DNA of 57,657 bases. Origin: Saprospiraceae bacterium (GTDB lineage: Bacteria; Bacteroidota; Bacteroidia; Chitinophagales; Saprospiraceae). The stretch is taken from contig JANQSS010000091.1 in assembly GCA_028279185.1 (NCBI GenBank), forward strand, positions 1 to 57,657, given 5' to 3'. Below are positions 43,657 to 53,781 of this stretch, one piece after another. How positions within the stretch are numbered: the first letter of the stretch is position 1; every line of letters begins with the position of its first letter. The notes under the pieces were generated by a model that was not told the origin of the DNA, ran no database searches, and was given only the letters and a program-made list of their open reading frames with translations. The position numbers were made by a program, and so were the translations under genes.

Positions 43657-46323
43657 TTATCTAACCAAATGAATATTCCCTTTGATAACTCTCAATTCAT
43701 CATTGTGTAACCTGAGCTTGGCCGCATAAACGTAAGTTCCTTCAATCGCATGTCGCCCCAACACATTTCCATTCCACTTAGGATAACTGTCTGTCGACTG
43801 AAAATTCTCTCTGGTAAATACGCGATTTCCCCATCGATCATAAATAGAAAATTCGACCACGTACACGGGGCAATCAGAAGAGAAAAGTCCAAAATTGTCA
43901 TTGATGCCATCATTGTTAGGGGAAAATGCATCAGGAATGTAAATTTTATAGTCCTCAATTAATTGACGATGAACAACGTGCTGAACGGTGCACGCATTGG
44001 TATCCCGTATGGTGAATGTCAATGGCTTTTCATTTACGGCAAGCCATGTGGGGTTCAGACATTGACTGCATGAAAGCAGGCTATCCGGACTCCACCATGC
44101 GTGTTCGTAGGCATTGGTATTGGTTAATAAATTAATCTGTACCTGAGTACAAAATTCAGACAGTACAAATTCTTCCCCGAAAATCATTACATAGGAATTC
44201 GTATCTCGAATAACATGAATGGTATCGATAGTTTTGCATCCATTCTCAAAGAACATACTTTCAAAAACGTACAATCCATGTTGATCAACGATTAAATTCA
44301 ATGGATCGCTATCGTCGACGATATACCCATCAATTGTTGACCAGTTTAAAGTAGGTAGGCGCTCCTGATTATTAATTTTAAGTTCTATTGGTGCTTCTTC
44401 CTTTTTACATGTAAACGACGGGACAGAAACTATTTCAATATCCGGATATTCAAAATTATCTTGAACGGTAATGTAAGCAGTGTCGAGGCAGCCCAATGTT
44501 TTATGCACAGCAACCACGCCATGCAATCCTGGGGTTGTAATAGTAATATTCGTCCTATCAACTAGATCAAATTGTGTGTTCGGTGCAATTTTCCAATAGT
44601 ATTCTAAATTTTCTTCGTGCTCAACAACCGCGGTACGAAGATCTTTTGAAGGATTATTGCAGTCCAGGGCCTGGCCATTGGTCAGAATTTCAATATTTGG
44701 ACGAACTATATCTACATTAAATATGACTAGACTATCGCAGCCCAACCAAGTTGCGTGATAGAATACATGTTCTCCTTCCATAACAATCACGCTGTCCAAA
44801 TAATGTATCGCTTGCCCCGCACAGATCGCCGTGTCAAATACAATTTCTTTAGTAAATCGTAGTAGAACATTTTTATGATCATCTAATTCACGCGAATACC
44901 ACCAGGAGTTGATTGTATTCAAGTTCCCATAGCTGTGCTCGTCATATTTTCCTGTCCATGAGTGGCAAGGCGGCTCACAACCCACTAAATCAATATTGGG
45001 ACTTCCCGTCAATGCGTCAAATGGAATATCGCTGTCATCGTAGTGCAATTTCGGATTAGCTCCTGAGGGACGAATTTTGGACAAACGAAATCCTACTCGA
45101 TTAATTTCCACGTCATACACGGGAAAATGAAATATTCCTTGTCGATATTTCAGAAAAATTTCAAGTAATTCTAAATCCGTTCCATCGTACTTTCTACCAC
45201 TACCATCGATTCCGTCCCATGGAATGCAAATTGGAGCATTTATTTCATCAGGTGCAACATGGACGGTAAGAAAAATATCCGCAGTATTCTCATCATATTG
45301 ACCATTGTTTCCATAAAAATCCAACAACACCTCAACCTCTCCAGGCATTGAAGATGAAACATTGAAACAAAAATCAGTACCAATGCATCCGGTACTGGAC
45401 AATACCGACAATGTACCTTGATCAGCTGTTCGGTATAAGTCTTTCGGGTCATTTAAAAAAATAGGATATTTTGCTACCGTTCGATTTTCCAGGGAAACAC
45501 TCTTTCTATTTTCTTGAACGGAGGATGAATTCATGCAGCCAAAATTGTTCAATGCAATTGAAAATGCAGCTGGATGAAATCCGGAATCTTTAAAATCCAT
45601 TTTGGTGATAAAAGCCGCTCCCGGATCTAGTTCATCAGGGGCAACAATGTAAAATGCACCGTTAAATGGACGATCGAAGTGTTCAAAATCTTCATGAACT
45701 TGTGGTGTGAATAATATCCAATGATCTGACCATACACGACCCTTTTTTTCTATCTGACTCACGCCAATACAAGATGCCACAGTAATATCCCAAAATGGTA
45801 TTAAAAAAGAGACTTCGAGATCGACATGTTCAAACTCAACATAATAGTCTCCTTCACCGCTCCATCCTCCTGAAATCAGATCGGTGGAAGTCAATGTCAC
45901 CTGATCATAACCTTCTATACCATTCAGCGCTTTTGGCCCAGCAACCGCCTGCTGCCATGACTGAATAGGTGCATTGTCCGATCTAATGGCATCGCTTTGG
46001 TAGATGACATTGCCATTCGGGTCCTTGACGTAAAACCTGAATTCTGCTGGATTCATCACATTATCGAAAGCTGAGCTGAATCCTAGATGTAAGCATTCCT
46101 GTTCCGGATCAACGATGCGAACATTTAAACGATAGCTACTGGACGTATTAGTATAGTCTGCAAAAGTCCCATACCTACTGGTCTTACCTACAAACAACGC
46201 CGTCACATCGGTTGTATTCATACCTGAAACGACAATTGACTCCTGTGGCGCCAATTCCCTCGTCCCTTCTGCAAGAAGGCAGTGAGTCTGAACAATCATG
46301 AAAAAAAGCAGTGCCTTTCGCAT
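43657..46323 (-). CDS. T9SS cargo protein with CHU_C (type B) C-terminal domain
   Basis: An 888-residue secreted protein. The preferred start is ATG 46323, which gives a compact signal peptide (MRKALLFFMIVQTHCLLAEG); the ATG at 46368 would add 15 residues in front. The N-terminal half has beta-rich segments with no family I recognise; a mid-protein stretch reads like a set of envelope Ig-like domains. From about 544 to 800 there are PKD-like repeats with Cys pairs, similar in style to those of the 1762-residue cargo protein in this window. The last 90 residues are CHU_C: IPDAFSPNNDGINDNF, then YDRWGNRVF, ending GNIHLVR. This is the type B signal for T9SS export and surface attachment. Surface role inferred; no enzyme motif seen. 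Confidence 0.9.
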   Translation of the reverse strand: MRKALLFFMIVQTHCLLAEGTRELAPQESIVVSGMNTTDVTALFVGKTSRYGTFADYTNTSSSYRLNVRIVDPEQECLHLGFSSAFDNVMNPAEFRFYVKDPNGNVIYQSDAIRSDNAPIQSWQQAVAGPKALNGIEGYDQVTLTSTDLISGGWSGEGDYYVEFEHVDLEVSFLIPFWDITVASCIGVSQIEKKGRVWSDHWILFTPQVHEDFEHFDRPFNGAFYIVAPDELDPGAAFITKMDFKDSGFHPAAFSIALNNFGCMNSSSVQENRKSVSLENRTVAKYPIFLNDPKDLYRTADQGTLSVLSSTGCIGTDFCFNVSSSMPGEVEVLLDFYGNNGQYDENTADIFLTVHVAPDEINAPICIPWDGIDGSGRKYDGTDLELLEIFLKYRQGIFHFPVYDVEINRVGFRLSKIRPSGANPKLHYDDSDIPFDALTGSPNIDLVGCEPPCHSWTGKYDEHSYGNLNTINSWWYSRELDDHKNVLLRFTKEIVFDTAICAGQAIHYLDSVIVMEGEHVFYHATWLGCDSLVIFNVDIVRPNIEILTNGQALDCNNPSKDLRTAVVEHEENLEYYWKIAPNTQFDLVDRTNITITTPGLHGVVAVHKTLGCLDTAYITVQDNFEYPDIEIVSVPSFTCKKEEAPIELKINNQERLPTLNWSTIDGYIVDDSDPLNLIVDQHGLYVFESMFFENGCKTIDTIHVIRDTNSYVMIFGEEFVLSEFCTQVQINLLTNTNAYEHAWWSPDSLLSCSQCLNPTWLAVNEKPLTFTIRDTNACTVQHVVHRQLIEDYKIYIPDAFSPNNDGINDNFGLFSSDCPVYVVEFSIYDRWGNRVFTRENFQSTDSYPKWNGNVLGRHAIEGTYVYAAKLRLHNDELRVIKGNIHLVR

Positions 46324-46643
46324 GCTGACGTGTATTGTAGTAATGTGTATACAAATACCACAAATCATGCAAGAACCACTAATATCGCATTATTGAACGT
46401 GCCGTTTTCCATTATATATGAAAAGTATATAGTCATCTACGCGCATGATGATGTGAGCAAAAAACACAATCAATATAATGTCAAGCAATAAGACAAATCT
46501 TTCTTTTCAACCCCGCCACAGCTCCATTTTCTTAATACCAGGTTAAATACTAATAAGACGGCGTTAATTAATAATCGTATAACAGTAACGTGCACCGATG
46601 TTTTAGAATTTAGAGGTACATGTAATTTATTTAATTCCGTACC
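46324..46643. other. Intergenic region between divergent genes, no gene seen
   Basis: About 320 AT-rich bases between the CHU_C cargo gene and the lipoprotein gene. Short frames on the plus strand have no coding features. No exact TAnnTTTG element was found for either gene. Confidence 0.5.
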
Positions 46644-47333
46644 ATGAAAAAATCTTCTACAAACTCCACTCTTATTTTACTAATATTCTTAATACTGTGC
46701 TCCTGCAGCAGGCGATATGCCATTGCCGACTTTGAAGAACAAACCGTGGATCATCAAATAGTTGCCGTACTACCTTTTGGGATGGAATACACGGGTTTGT
46801 TGCCAGAAGATGTGGACGTCGATGATATAGAAGAAGTCGAAGAAAAGATTTCAGTTGAAATTCAAAAATCTTTTGCCACACAACTCATTTCCGCGGATGT
46901 ATCCAATAAAAGAAAACTTCGCGTACGGGTACAATCACCAAATCGAACAAATCATTTATTAAACGAGGCCGGAATTACTATTCGAGAAGCCTGGATAAGC
47001 GACCCCGGTAAATTATTTGAAGTTTTAAATGTAGATGGAATTGTGTTCGGTGAATTTTATTATAATCAGATCTTGCCTGACGAGGCTTCGCTTGGCATTG
47101 AAATTGGACGTCGCGCGGCCAATGTCCTTGGTGCTTTTACCGGTGTCATAATTCCGAGTGACATTTCAAACTCAAAAGAAATGTATGTCAATTATACACT
47201 TATCGGTCGTGAATCCAACAACGTACTTTGGACCACTGAAATAGCACGTGATGGAAACTATAATGACTCGATCGCAGACCTATTAACGCGAGCGAACAGG
47301 ACCAGTGCATGTCGATTCCCTTATAGGAATTGA
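46644..47333 (+). CDS. Hypothetical lipoprotein
   Basis: A 229-residue protein with a lipoprotein signal: a hydrophobic stretch then LILCSC, with the lipid-bearing Cys about residue 21. After it comes a mixed alpha/beta domain opening with IVAVLPFGMEY (about residues 40-50), and a glycine-rich helix region near IGRRAANVLGAFTGVIIPSD. The VAVLPF strand and overall layout resemble the GNA1162/CsgG-like lipoprotein fold, but I cannot confirm it. No known motif for an enzyme. It stands alone between the minus-strand cargo gene and the convergent ftsH gene. Confidence 0.75.
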   Translation: MKKSSTNSTLILLIFLILCSCSRRYAIADFEEQTVDHQIVAVLPFGMEYTGLLPEDVDVDDIEEVEEKISVEIQKSFATQLISADVSNKRKLRVRVQSPNRTNHLLNEAGITIREAWISDPGKLFEVLNVDGIVFGEFYYNQILPDEASLGIEIGRRAANVLGAFTGVIIPSDISNSKEMYVNYTLIGRESNNVLWTTEIARDGNYNDSIADLLTRANRTSACRFPYRN

Positions 47334-47601
47334 ATAAATTCAATTTTTCAAGTGGAGGAATAAGAGCGTCAATTAATGAATTTTGATTTGATCGATAAAG
47401 TGACTTAAGGTTGTCTATACCGTATCTTGGATTTCCAGAATGTGTTTGCCTCTTGATTGGAGAAAAGAAATATCTATTAATAATTTGTATTTCCTTGGGA
47501 AATACTTATAATCTATCTTTCTGTGTTCCCTTGAGCTCTTTCGGCATTATCGTTCAAACAAATCGCAGGCCAAAAATCATTAATCCTTGTTCTAAATCCT
47601 A

Positions 47602-49572
47602 TTACACTTCATCAGTTGAATGCGCCTCAGCTTCTGCTTCTTCCGGATTTAAATGCTTTTTTGGTTCGGGAAAAGGTCGTGGTCCAATTAGGCGCTCAAC
47701 ATCAGATTTAAGCAATACTTCTTTTTCCAATAATTGAGCCGCAAGAATATTTAATTCATTTCGATATGTTGTCAGAAGTTCTTGGGCACGCTCGTATTGC
47801 GAGTCGATCAATTTTCGAACTTCTTCATCAATAAGTCGCGCGGTATCATCGGAATAGGGTTTTTGAAAACTGTCCTGCGACATGCCATGGAAAGATACAT
47901 TTCCAACCTTATCGTTCATTCCAAAAATGGCAATCATACCGTAACCCATTTTGGTGACCTGGTCAAGATCGGATTGCGCACCCGTTGATATTTTATCGAA
48001 GACAATTTTCTCCGCAGCTCGACCTCCAAGTGTCATGCACATGCGGTCAAGAAATTGTTCTGTCCGTGTGATATACTCTTCTTTTGGCAAATATTGTGCA
48101 TAACCCAGTGTTCCAATTCCGCGAGGAACGATTGTCACTTTTACTAATGGTGAAGCATGGGGCAAAAACCACCCGCATACCGCATGACCTGCTTCGTGAT
48201 ATGCAATTATTTCTTTCTCCTGTGGAGAGATTAGTTTATTCTTTTTCTCTAACCCACCAATGACTCGATCCAGAGCATAATTGAAGTCATCCATGCCAAC
48301 TGCCGTTTTGTTGAACCGTGCGGCGACTAATGCGGCTTCATTACAGACATTAGCAATATCTGCACCAGCAAATCCCGGAGTCATTTCGGCCAATGTCTCA
48401 GCATTGACACTGTCATCGGTTTTGATGTTCTTTAAGTGAACTCGAAATATTGCCTCGCGACCGGCAAGATCAGGTCGGTCAATTCCGATTTGGCGATCAA
48501 AACGACCGGGTCTCAAAAGTGCCTGATCCAGCACATCGGGTCGGTTTGTTGCAGCCATTAAGATTACACCTTTATCCGTTGAAAAGCCATCCATTTCAAC
48601 TAATAGCTGATTAAGTGTATTTTCTCGTTCATCGTTTCCACCTTGAATAGCACCACGACCCCGAGCCCGTCCAATGGCATCAATTTCATCAATAAAGACG
48701 ATGCATGGCGCTTTTTCACGTGCCTGTTTGAATAGGTCACGTACACGCGATGCTCCCACACCGACGAACATTTCTACGAAATCAGAACCTGAGATTGAAA
48801 AGAAGGGTACGCCTGCCTCTCCTGCAACAGCCTTAGCGAGAAGTGTCTTTCCCGTTCCAGGAGGACCAACTAGGAGTACACCTTTTGGAATTTTACCCCC
48901 TAGACTCGTATATTTTTTCGGATTTTTAAGAAAGTCTACGACTTCCATCACTTCCTCTTTTGCTTCATCGAGTCCCGCTACATCTTCAAACGTAACGTTA
49001 ACCTTAGTCGAATTGTCGAACAGTGTTGCCTTTGATTTACCGATATTAAAGATTTGCGCTCCAGCACCTCCGGCTCCACCGCCCATACGTCTCAAGAAGA
49101 ACATCCACAGGGCAAATAAGAGCAGAAAGGGTATCGTCCAACTCAAAAGTTGAGGCAGCCAATTCTGCTTTTCGGAGTAAACAGGATATATCTTTTTATC
49201 GTCACCAACCGTCTCGTTGAGAGAATTAAGTTCCTTCGCAAAGTTCTCAGGAGGTCCAATGTTGAACCTATAGTGCGGACTAGTTGAAATAAAGCCTTTT
49301 TGGTTTGCGTCGCTGTATGCTTGTTTTTTAAGCGCTTCTTTGGTCAAATACACATATGCCTCGCGTTTATTGATGATTTCGAGTTTTTCGACATCACCAC
49401 GCTTAACCATATCACTAAACTTACCAAATGTGATCGCCTCCTTCTTTAACCCACCTGCACTGAATACATTAAGCGCAATAAGAAATAGTGCAATCATTCC
49501 GTAAATCCAGTATGAATTGAAGTTAAACTTCTTGGGCTTGTTATCTTCGTTATGTTGGTTGTTTTCTTCCAT
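47602..49572 (-). CDS. ftsH: ATP-dependent zinc metalloprotease FtsH
   Basis: A 656-residue membrane-bound AAA+ protease that degrades misfolded and regulatory membrane and cytoplasmic proteins. Two N-terminal membrane segments (about residues 20-45 and 147-162) flank a periplasmic region. Walker A is GPPGTGKT at 236-243, Walker B is [11 protein letters not shown] near 298-308, the second region of homology carries the arginine finger ([17 protein letters not shown]), and the zinc site is HEAGH at 459-463 with catalytic Glu460. The acidic C-terminal tail is short. It lies 98 bases downstream of rsfS and is probably read in the same direction as one unit. An inverted repeat CGCGA-N11-TCGCG sits just upstream (49587-49607). 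Confidence 0.98.
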   Translation of the reverse strand: MEENNQHNEDNKPKKFNFNSYWIYGMIALFLIALNVFSAGGLKKEAITFGKFSDMVKRGDVEKLEIINKREAYVYLTKEALKKQAYSDANQKGFISTSPHYRFNIGPPENFAKELNSLNETVGDDKKIYPVYSEKQNWLPQLLSWTIPFLLLFALWMFFLRRMGGGAGGAGAQIFNIGKSKATLFDNSTKVNVTFEDVAGLDEAKEEVMEVVDFLKNPKKYTSLGGKIPKGVLLVGPPGTGKTLLAKAVAGEAGVPFFSISGSDFVEMFVGVGASRVRDLFKQAREKAPCIVFIDEIDAIGRARGRGAIQGGNDERENTLNQLLVEMDGFSTDKGVILMAATNRPDVLDQALLRPGRFDRQIGIDRPDLAGREAIFRVHLKNIKTDDSVNAETLAEMTPGFAGADIANVCNEAALVAARFNKTAVGMDDFNYALDRVIGGLEKKNKLISPQEKEIIAYHEAGHAVCGWFLPHASPLVKVTIVPRGIGTLGYAQYLPKEEYITRTEQFLDRMCMTLGGRAAEKIVFDKISTGAQSDLDQVTKMGYGMIAIFGMNDKVGNVSFHGMSQDSFQKPYSDDTARLIDEEVRKLIDSQYERAQELLTTYRNELNILAAQLLEKEVLLKSDVERLIGPRPFPEPKKHLNPEEAEAEAHSTDEV

Positions 49573-49670
49573 TAATTCTAAATGGCCGCGACATTTATAA
49601 AATCGCGACTTGTTTAATTATTCGGTTCACTTATAACGATGAATTGCCCTTCACCGTTCGAACCATTCAT

Positions 49671-50060
49671 CTATAAATTTTGATATTCTGTCGTTATGGC
49701 ATCTGACCACAGATCTTCAAGGTCATAAAACGTCCGTGTCTCCGGGTAAAAAACGTGGACCACTACATCAAAGTAGTCCAGCAATACCCATCGCGCGTAC
49801 TCTTTTCCTTCATTGTGAGAAGGCATTATGCTCAATTCCTGCTTCACTCGTGAATAAATCCGATCGCTAATCCCCTTTACCTGCGTTGTTGAGTCACCCT
49901 CACAAATGATGAAGTAATCAACTGAAGCATCATCAACTTCACGTAAATCAAGCTTTACGATTCGCTTACCTTTGACATCTTGAATACTATCAATGATTGT
50001 GTCAAGTAACGCTTCTGTTGGTATACGCTGTGGTGTTGCTCGCTTTGTAGATACTGTCAA
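49671..50060 (-). CDS. rsfS: Ribosome silencing factor RsfS
   Basis: A 129-residue protein that binds large-subunit protein uL14 and blocks subunit joining when nutrients are short. The motif DYFIICEGDSTTQVKGI and the C-terminal WVLLDYFDVVVHVF are typical of RsfS/Iojap. The start is TTG at 50060, with AAGGA placed 7 bases before it, one of the few Shine-Dalgarno-like sequences here, and a -7 element about 27 bases upstream; no ATG is available at the N-terminus. It is divergent from birA and upstream of ftsH. Assignment is firm, the start moderately so. Confidence 0.95.
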   Translation of the reverse strand: MTVSTKRATPQRIPTEALLDTIIDSIQDVKGKRIVKLDLREVDDASVDYFIICEGDSTTQVKGISDRIYSRVKQELSIMPSHNEGKEYARWVLLDYFDVVVHVFYPETRTFYDLEDLWSDAITTEYQNL

Positions 50061-50086
50061 ATTGATCCTTATTTTATAACAAATTA

Positions 50087-50094
50087 CAAATTTA
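50087..50094 (-). promoter_or_regulatory. -7 promoter element for rsfS-ftsH (TAAATTTG)
   Basis: Exact TAnnTTTG match on the minus strand, 26 bases upstream of the rsfS TTG start. It lies 10 bases from the divergent birA start codon. Confidence 0.55.
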
Positions 50095-50104
50095 GCATTA
50101 AATC

Positions 50105-50848
50105 ATGTCACCTACTTTTCACTTCTTTGCTGAATTGCCGTCTACGCATGACTATGCTATTTCTCTTTTATCAAAAACGACGCCGCCAAATGCTACTGTC
50201 ATAGTGGCAGATTATCAAACGGCTGGTAAGGGACGCTTCAACCGTAGCTGGTTAAGTCATCCTGGTTCTAATGCGCTGCTTTCGCTCATTCTTTACCCCA
50301 CCTTCTTTAAGGCATCGCAAGCATTTTTGCTTAATGTTATTTCAACGATGGCAACTGTAAAATTATTAGTTAACATGGGCATTCCGTCGCCTCGGATCAA
50401 ATGGCCAAATGACGTACTAGTCAACGGTAAAAAAATCGCTGGAACACTGATTCGGAACCAGTTGTCAAAGGGTGCAATATCCTCAAGTGTTGTTAGCATC
50501 GGTTTAAACGTAAATCAGCAAAAATGGGAAGATGGCTATTCTGCTACATCGATCAAATTGATAAATTCAACTGAGATAAATGTTGAAAAGATCATTAGAG
50601 ATTTTGTTCATCAGTTTTTGGCAGACTACAATGCGTTTAAATCTCATCAAAACGAGCAAAAACTGTTGGACGAATGGAAAACCTATTTGATTGGATATGG
50701 GTTACCATCGCTGTTTAGTAATAAGGATAACGAACGATTTACAGCCACGCTGCGTAATGTTCGACAAGACGGAAAAATAATATTAAAAGTCGGAAAAAAA
50801 TCGGTTGCATTTCATATGGATGAAATGCGATTTATTAAAACACTTTAA
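50105..50848 (+). CDS. birA: Biotin--[acetyl-CoA-carboxylase] ligase
   Basis: A 247-residue cytoplasmic ligase that makes biotinyl-AMP and transfers biotin to the acceptor lysine of acetyl-CoA carboxylase and related enzymes. The biotin/ATP loop is GKGRFNRSW near residues 40-48, and the substrate motif is KWPNDVLVNGKKIAGTL near 99-115, followed by SIGLNVNQ. There is no N-terminal helix-turn-helix, so it is a monofunctional ligase (class I) and not a repressor. It starts 45 bases from the divergent rsfS and is followed by cinA after 12 bases. Confidence 0.95.
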   Translation: MSPTFHFFAELPSTHDYAISLLSKTTPPNATVIVADYQTAGKGRFNRSWLSHPGSNALLSLILYPTFFKASQAFLLNVISTMATVKLLVNMGIPSPRIKWPNDVLVNGKKIAGTLIRNQLSKGAISSSVVSIGLNVNQQKWEDGYSATSIKLINSTEINVEKIIRDFVHQFLADYNAFKSHQNEQKLLDEWKTYLIGYGLPSLFSNKDNERFTATLRNVRQDGKIILKVGKKSVAFHMDEMRFIKTL

Positions 50849-50860
50849 TAGGAATTTAAA

Positions 50861-52126
50861 ATGACAAAACCTATCACGGCCAGTATTTTATCTATTGGGG
50901 ATGAGCTATTAATCGGACAAGTAATTAATACGAATGCTGCTTGGCTTAGTGATGAATTACTGAAATCTGGGATTTCAGTAATTCATCATTTGTCTGTTGC
51001 AGATACTAAACAAGCTATCATTGAAGGATTAACTTCATTGCGACAGAATGCCAATGTTGTGCTTGTAACAGGTGGGCTAGGGCCAACAAAGGATGACATT
51101 ACGATATCTGCTATAAGTGAATATTTTAATGACAAACTCATTTTTCATGAAGAAACATACGAACGACTTGGAAAAATAATGCGACGATTTGGACGCCAGC
51201 TTACAGAAAATCAAAAGCAACAATGTTATCTTCCTAAATCGGCTATGATATTAAAAAATGACATGGGATCTGCACCAGGAATGTATTTCCTGAGAGAAGA
51301 TGTACACTATTTTTTCATGCCGGGTGTACCATTTGAAATGCAACATTTGTTTTCAGATAGATTTATTCCTATATTAAAAGATACGGCATTAATTTCGGAT
51401 AATATTAGCTCAACAACTATTTTGACAGCTGGTCTAGGCGAGTCAGCGCTGGAGGAGGAAATCAGCGACATTGTATCAGATTTTCCCGACGGATTATCCA
51501 TTGCTTATTTACCCGGTAAAGCTCAGGTTCGTTTACGACTTACAGGTAATGGAATTTCTGGTCAAGATTTAAGTACGTCTAAAAATAGAATTATCAATCG
51601 ACTCGGCAAAGGTGTATTTGGCTTTGAAGACGAAACATTGGAAATGGCTGTTGGAAAGATGGCCCTTGAAAATAATTGGACGATGGGATTTGCAGAAAGT
51701 TGTACCGGCGGCGCTGTATCAGCAAAAATCACGACCGTGCCAGGTGCTTCACGTTATTTTCGTGGCTCGATTATCGCTTATGACAACGACATTAAACATC
51801 GCATTTTAAATATCTCGAATCATGTATTAGAAAATGCTGGTGCAGTGAGCAAGGACTGTGTTCATGCCATGGTTGAAAATGCCCTAAATGTGCTCGACGT
51901 TGATCTTGCTGTTGCGATTTCAGGTATTGCCGGACCAGGGGGTGGAACTGAAGACAAACCAGTTGGCACCGTCTTTATTGGTGTAGGTGACAAGCATATA
52001 GTTAAAGTGAAACGCCTAGTTGGCACCAAGTCGCGAGCGATTAATATAGAATACTTTACAAGTTATGCCTTGAATCTTTTGCGGCTGTTTATGCTTGATA
52101 AAGCGAAAGTGGCAAGAGGACAATAG
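50861..52126 (+). CDS. cinA: CinA-like protein (competence/damage-inducible protein A; NMN amidohydrolase domain)
   Basis: A 421-residue two-domain protein. The N-terminal half is a molybdopterin-binding/COG1058-type domain with SIGDELLIGQVINTN (residues 10-24) and VTGGLGPTKDDIT near 69-81. The C-terminal CinA domain has FAESCTGGAVSAKITTVPGAS and the glycine segment AISGIAGPGGGTEDKPVGTV; in other bacteria this domain is a nicotinamide-mononucleotide deamidase and the first domain acts on ADP-ribose. The role is therefore likely NAD recycling. It is 12 bases after birA. The E2 acyltransferase follows on the same strand with its own promoter. Confidence 0.95.
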   Translation: MTKPITASILSIGDELLIGQVINTNAAWLSDELLKSGISVIHHLSVADTKQAIIEGLTSLRQNANVVLVTGGLGPTKDDITISAISEYFNDKLIFHEETYERLGKIMRRFGRQLTENQKQQCYLPKSAMILKNDMGSAPGMYFLREDVHYFFMPGVPFEMQHLFSDRFIPILKDTALISDNISSTTILTAGLGESALEEEISDIVSDFPDGLSIAYLPGKAQVRLRLTGNGISGQDLSTSKNRIINRLGKGVFGFEDETLEMAVGKMALENNWTMGFAESCTGGAVSAKITTVPGASRYFRGSIIAYDNDIKHRILNISNHVLENAGAVSKDCVHAMVENALNVLDVDLAVAISGIAGPGGGTEDKPVGTVFIGVGDKHIVKVKRLVGTKSRAINIEYFTSYALNLLRLFMLDKAKVARGQ

Positions 52127-52296
52127 ACCCGAGTAGCTTGCAGTTAGTGCATTCTTGCTGAAAATAAATCGTAAACCCTGGCTTGTGAATTGAATATTTG
52201 AACCCAAGAACTACTGATAGTGAACGAGAGATTAAAACTCTCCAACGGATGAATTTTTCAGCCTGTTAATACCGACAATTCCTCATCATATCTTCG

Positions 52297-52304
52297 TAAA
52301 TTTG
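52297..52304 (+). promoter_or_regulatory. -7 promoter element for the E2 gene (TAAATTTG)
   Basis: Exact TAnnTTTG match 31 bases upstream of the ATG at 52336. Confidence 0.55.
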
Positions 52305-52335
52305 CATCCAGTTTTCAATGTAAAATCACGATTTC

Positions 52336-53703
52336 ATGGCACAAGTTGAATTGATAATGCCGAAGATGGGCGAAAGCATCATGGAAGCCACAATATTAAG
52401 CTGGCTCAAGGGTGTTGGAGACGAAGTTGAAATAGACGAGAACATTCTCGAAATCGCCACAGACAAGGTTGATTCTGAGATTCCCTCACCGGTTAAAGGT
52501 GTTATCAGCGAGATATTGTTTCAAAAGGACGATGTCGTAGAAGTAGGCACGGTAATAGCACGAATAGCCACTGATGGAGAAAAAGTGGAAGCTAGCCCTG
52601 CCGTGGCTGTTGAAGCACCGGCATCAAACGGTACATCGCAGCCAGAAGTAGCCATAGAGGCAACTCCTGTTCCTGTGCCATCTCAGCCTATGGCACCTTC
52701 TACAGTTGAACGAGAGGCGAGACCTAGCGTATCCAATAGGTTTTACAGTCCTTTAGTGCGAAATATAGCACAACAGGAGGGGCTTTCGATCTCGGAGTTA
52801 GACACAGTACCCGGAACAGGAATGAATGGTCGAGTAACCAAGCACGACATCATGGCTTATGTCAACGAAAGGAGTGCCGCACCTGAATCTACTCGGCCTG
52901 AGAAATCTTCAGGGGCACCTCAGACGGCATCAACTGGCATGCCGAACAAAGTTGAAAAAGAAGCTGCTACTGTTACCGGCATAAAAGCAGGTCCTGGAGA
53001 GGAAATCATCGAAATGGACCGTATGCGAAAGCTCATAGCCGATCATATGGTCAATTCAAAGCACACTTCGCCGCATGTTACATCATTCGTGGAAGCTGAT
53101 GTAACACATTTAGTCGATTGGCGAAATGCAAATAAGAAGGCGTTTGCGAATAAGTACGATGAAAAAATAACCTTCACTCCGCTAATAATGGAGGCGGTCG
53201 TCAAAGCCATTCTCGATTTTCCAATGATCAATGTGTCGGTCAAAGACGGTAAGATCATAAAGAAAAACTATATCAATATTGGTATGGCGACAGCACTTCC
53301 TTCAGGAAATTTAATCGTGCCGGTTATTAAAGATGCGGATCAATTAAATCTTGTTGGATTGGCAAAAGGTGTAAATGATTTGGCCAACCGCGCTCGGGAA
53401 AACAAACTTAAGCCAGAAGAAATTCAAAATGGAACATTTACGGTAACCAATGTTGGAACGTTTGGAAACGTTATGGGAACACCAATAATTAACCAACCTC
53501 AAGTGGCTATTTTGGCAGCCGGTGCCATTCGCAAAAAACCGGCTGTAATGGAAACAGAATTTGGCGACGTAATCGCTGTTCGACAACAAATGTTTTTGTC
53601 TTTGTCTTATGATCATCGGGTTGTTGATGGATTTTTGGGTGGATCATTTCTACGACGTGTAGCGGACTACCTTGAGCAGTTTGATCAAAATCGTCAGATA
53701 TAG
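52336..53703 (+). CDS. 2-oxo acid dehydrogenase complex E2, dihydrolipoamide acyltransferase
   Basis: A 455-residue core enzyme of a 2-oxo acid dehydrogenase complex. One lipoyl domain lies at residues 1-77, with the lipoylated Lys44 in ATDKVDSEIPSP. An Ala/Pro/Val-rich linker follows, then a peripheral-subunit-binding domain at about 136-175, a second flexible linker, and the catalytic domain from about 215. The acyltransferase active site is DHRVVDG with His427. The catalytic-domain wording (EMDRMRKLIADHMVNSKHTSPHV) fits the branched-chain or 2-oxoglutarate type more than the pyruvate type, but I cannot decide. No E1 or E3 gene is adjacent. Confidence 0.93.
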   Translation: MAQVELIMPKMGESIMEATILSWLKGVGDEVEIDENILEIATDKVDSEIPSPVKGVISEILFQKDDVVEVGTVIARIATDGEKVEASPAVAVEAPASNGTSQPEVAIEATPVPVPSQPMAPSTVEREARPSVSNRFYSPLVRNIAQQEGLSISELDTVPGTGMNGRVTKHDIMAYVNERSAAPESTRPEKSSGAPQTASTGMPNKVEKEAATVTGIKAGPGEEIIEMDRMRKLIADHMVNSKHTSPHVTSFVEADVTHLVDWRNANKKAFANKYDEKITFTPLIMEAVVKAILDFPMINVSVKDGKIIKKNYINIGMATALPSGNLIVPVIKDADQLNLVGLAKGVNDLANRARENKLKPEEIQNGTFTVTNVGTFGNVMGTPIINQPQVAILAAGAIRKKPAVMETEFGDVIAVRQQMFLSLSYDHRVVDGFLGGSFLRRVADYLEQFDQNRQI

Positions 53704-53781
53704 GCCAATACCGATTTAATCACATTGGTGGTTTCATACTGGGCTTCGCTTGTCCGTTTCCGTGTTTGTATAAGAAAAATA

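Noticed and set aside
47411-47737. 108-codon plus-strand frame overlapping the ftsH 3' end
   Set aside because: Overlaps a secure gene on the other strand and has no coding features of its own.
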